A stretch of 64,000 nt of DNA. Origin: Ascarosepion bandense. Its lineage: Eukaryota > Mollusca > Cephalopoda > Sepiida > Sepiidae. A program made the translations under genes and the position numbers. Location: assembly GCA_037127315.1 (NCBI GenBank), contig JBBBDQ010000348.1:1662501-1726500 (forward strand), in the 5' to 3' direction. The notes beneath the pieces were generated by a model, which ran no database searches, had not been told where the DNA came from, and saw only the letters and a program-made list of their open reading frames with translations. Position 1 is the stretch's first letter; every line of letters starts with the position of its first letter. Shown piece by piece: positions 63,669 through 64,000 of the stretch.

Positions 63669-64000
63669 CCTGATTTCAAGAATCAGGTAAAACTTAAATT
63701 AACATGTTTCTGTTGAGGTATCTTTTTTAAATGACTAGGTTAATACGAATAGTTTTAAATAGTTCATGTCAAAATTTAATAACCTTTACTATAAAGCTTT
63801 TAATTTGTTCCTTGTGAGCCAATCAAGTAATCTTTTTTTTACAATAGTAAATTATACATTAGATCCACAGAAAACAGCGTGTTAAACATCAAGACGTCTC
63901 GAGGCCTAAAACATTTAGGTGACTCCATCCGGATAAACCAAAATAATATTAAGATCTGCTGTGGCAGTGTTAGTAATATCAATCAACCTTTGTAGAATCG
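63669..64000. other. no recognisable feature
   Basis: AT-rich; nothing recognised before the window ends. Confidence 0.5.

Noticed and set aside
1..64000. CRISPR array
   Set aside because: Tandem repeats here have no short conserved repeat with unique equal-length spacers, and the sequence is eukaryotic in character.

Overview
The window looks like gene-poor, AT-rich metazoan nuclear DNA. The mix of Penelope-like elements, several clades of non-LTR retrotransposon (CR1/jockey-like, RTE-like, restriction-like-endonuclease type), Helitrons, Tc1- and piggyBac-type MITEs, tRNA- and 5S-rRNA-derived SINEs and very long (AT)n tracts suggests a lophotrochozoan, perhaps a cephalopod mollusc. That is an impression from repeat content, not a proven assignment. 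No intact host gene, no functional RNA gene and no prokaryotic feature was found. Almost every long open frame is either a decayed transposon or an open frame through a tandem repeat.

Layout. 1-3.5 kb: Penelope GIY-YIG fragment, a 98-bp satellite and a 5'-truncated CR1-like LINE inserted in it. 3.9-7 kb: Helitron, solo LTR, Tc1 relic. 7.4-13 kb: duplicated RT-tail fragment, 5S/tRNA SINE, RTE-like LINE tails, a tRNA-type SINE and a mosaic of RLE-type LINE 3' ends. 13.9-16.2 kb: SINEs and LTR fragments. 17.2-19.5 kb: the most complete element, a Penelope-like retroelement on the minus strand (RT plus GIY-YIG) with frame breaks. 19.9-29 kb: CR1-like LINE 3' ends and SINEs, and an inverted Penelope terminal repeat at 24.7-25.1 kb. 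29.7-30.8 kb: solo LTR with three hairpin-rich repeats. 31.5-39.5 kb: RTE-like LINE copies (one pair inverted), LINE 3' tails, a Helitron with three successive 3' ends, a composite SINE. 39.5-43 kb: a MITE and a degenerate ~186-bp tandem repeat that may have been coding. 43.3-48.7 kb: RTE LINE tail, SINEs, a 59-bp minisatellite, a LINE relic with an internal triplication. 49.5-50.5 kb: Penelope endonuclease end between inverted terminal repeats. 51-56.1 kb: SINE, LINE, foldback and LTR copies. 56.65-57.94 kb: five tandem 230-bp piggyBac-like MITEs. 58.3-63.7 kb: Penelope tail, RTE LINE, a second hairpin-rich LTR, a Helitron and an interrupted SINE.

The elements form a dependent community. SINE tails match the tail of the RTE LINE at 43.3 kb, suggesting it or a relative mobilised them. 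A composite SINE joins a 5S-rRNA head to a tRNA-like head. LTRs, LINEs and SINEs are nested in one another's sequence. The observations most worth following are the tandem piggyBac-like MITE array, the hairpin arrays inside the LTRs, the 5S+tRNA SINE, the LINE family whose stop codon abuts its (AAG)n tail, and the in-frame 62-codon repeat.
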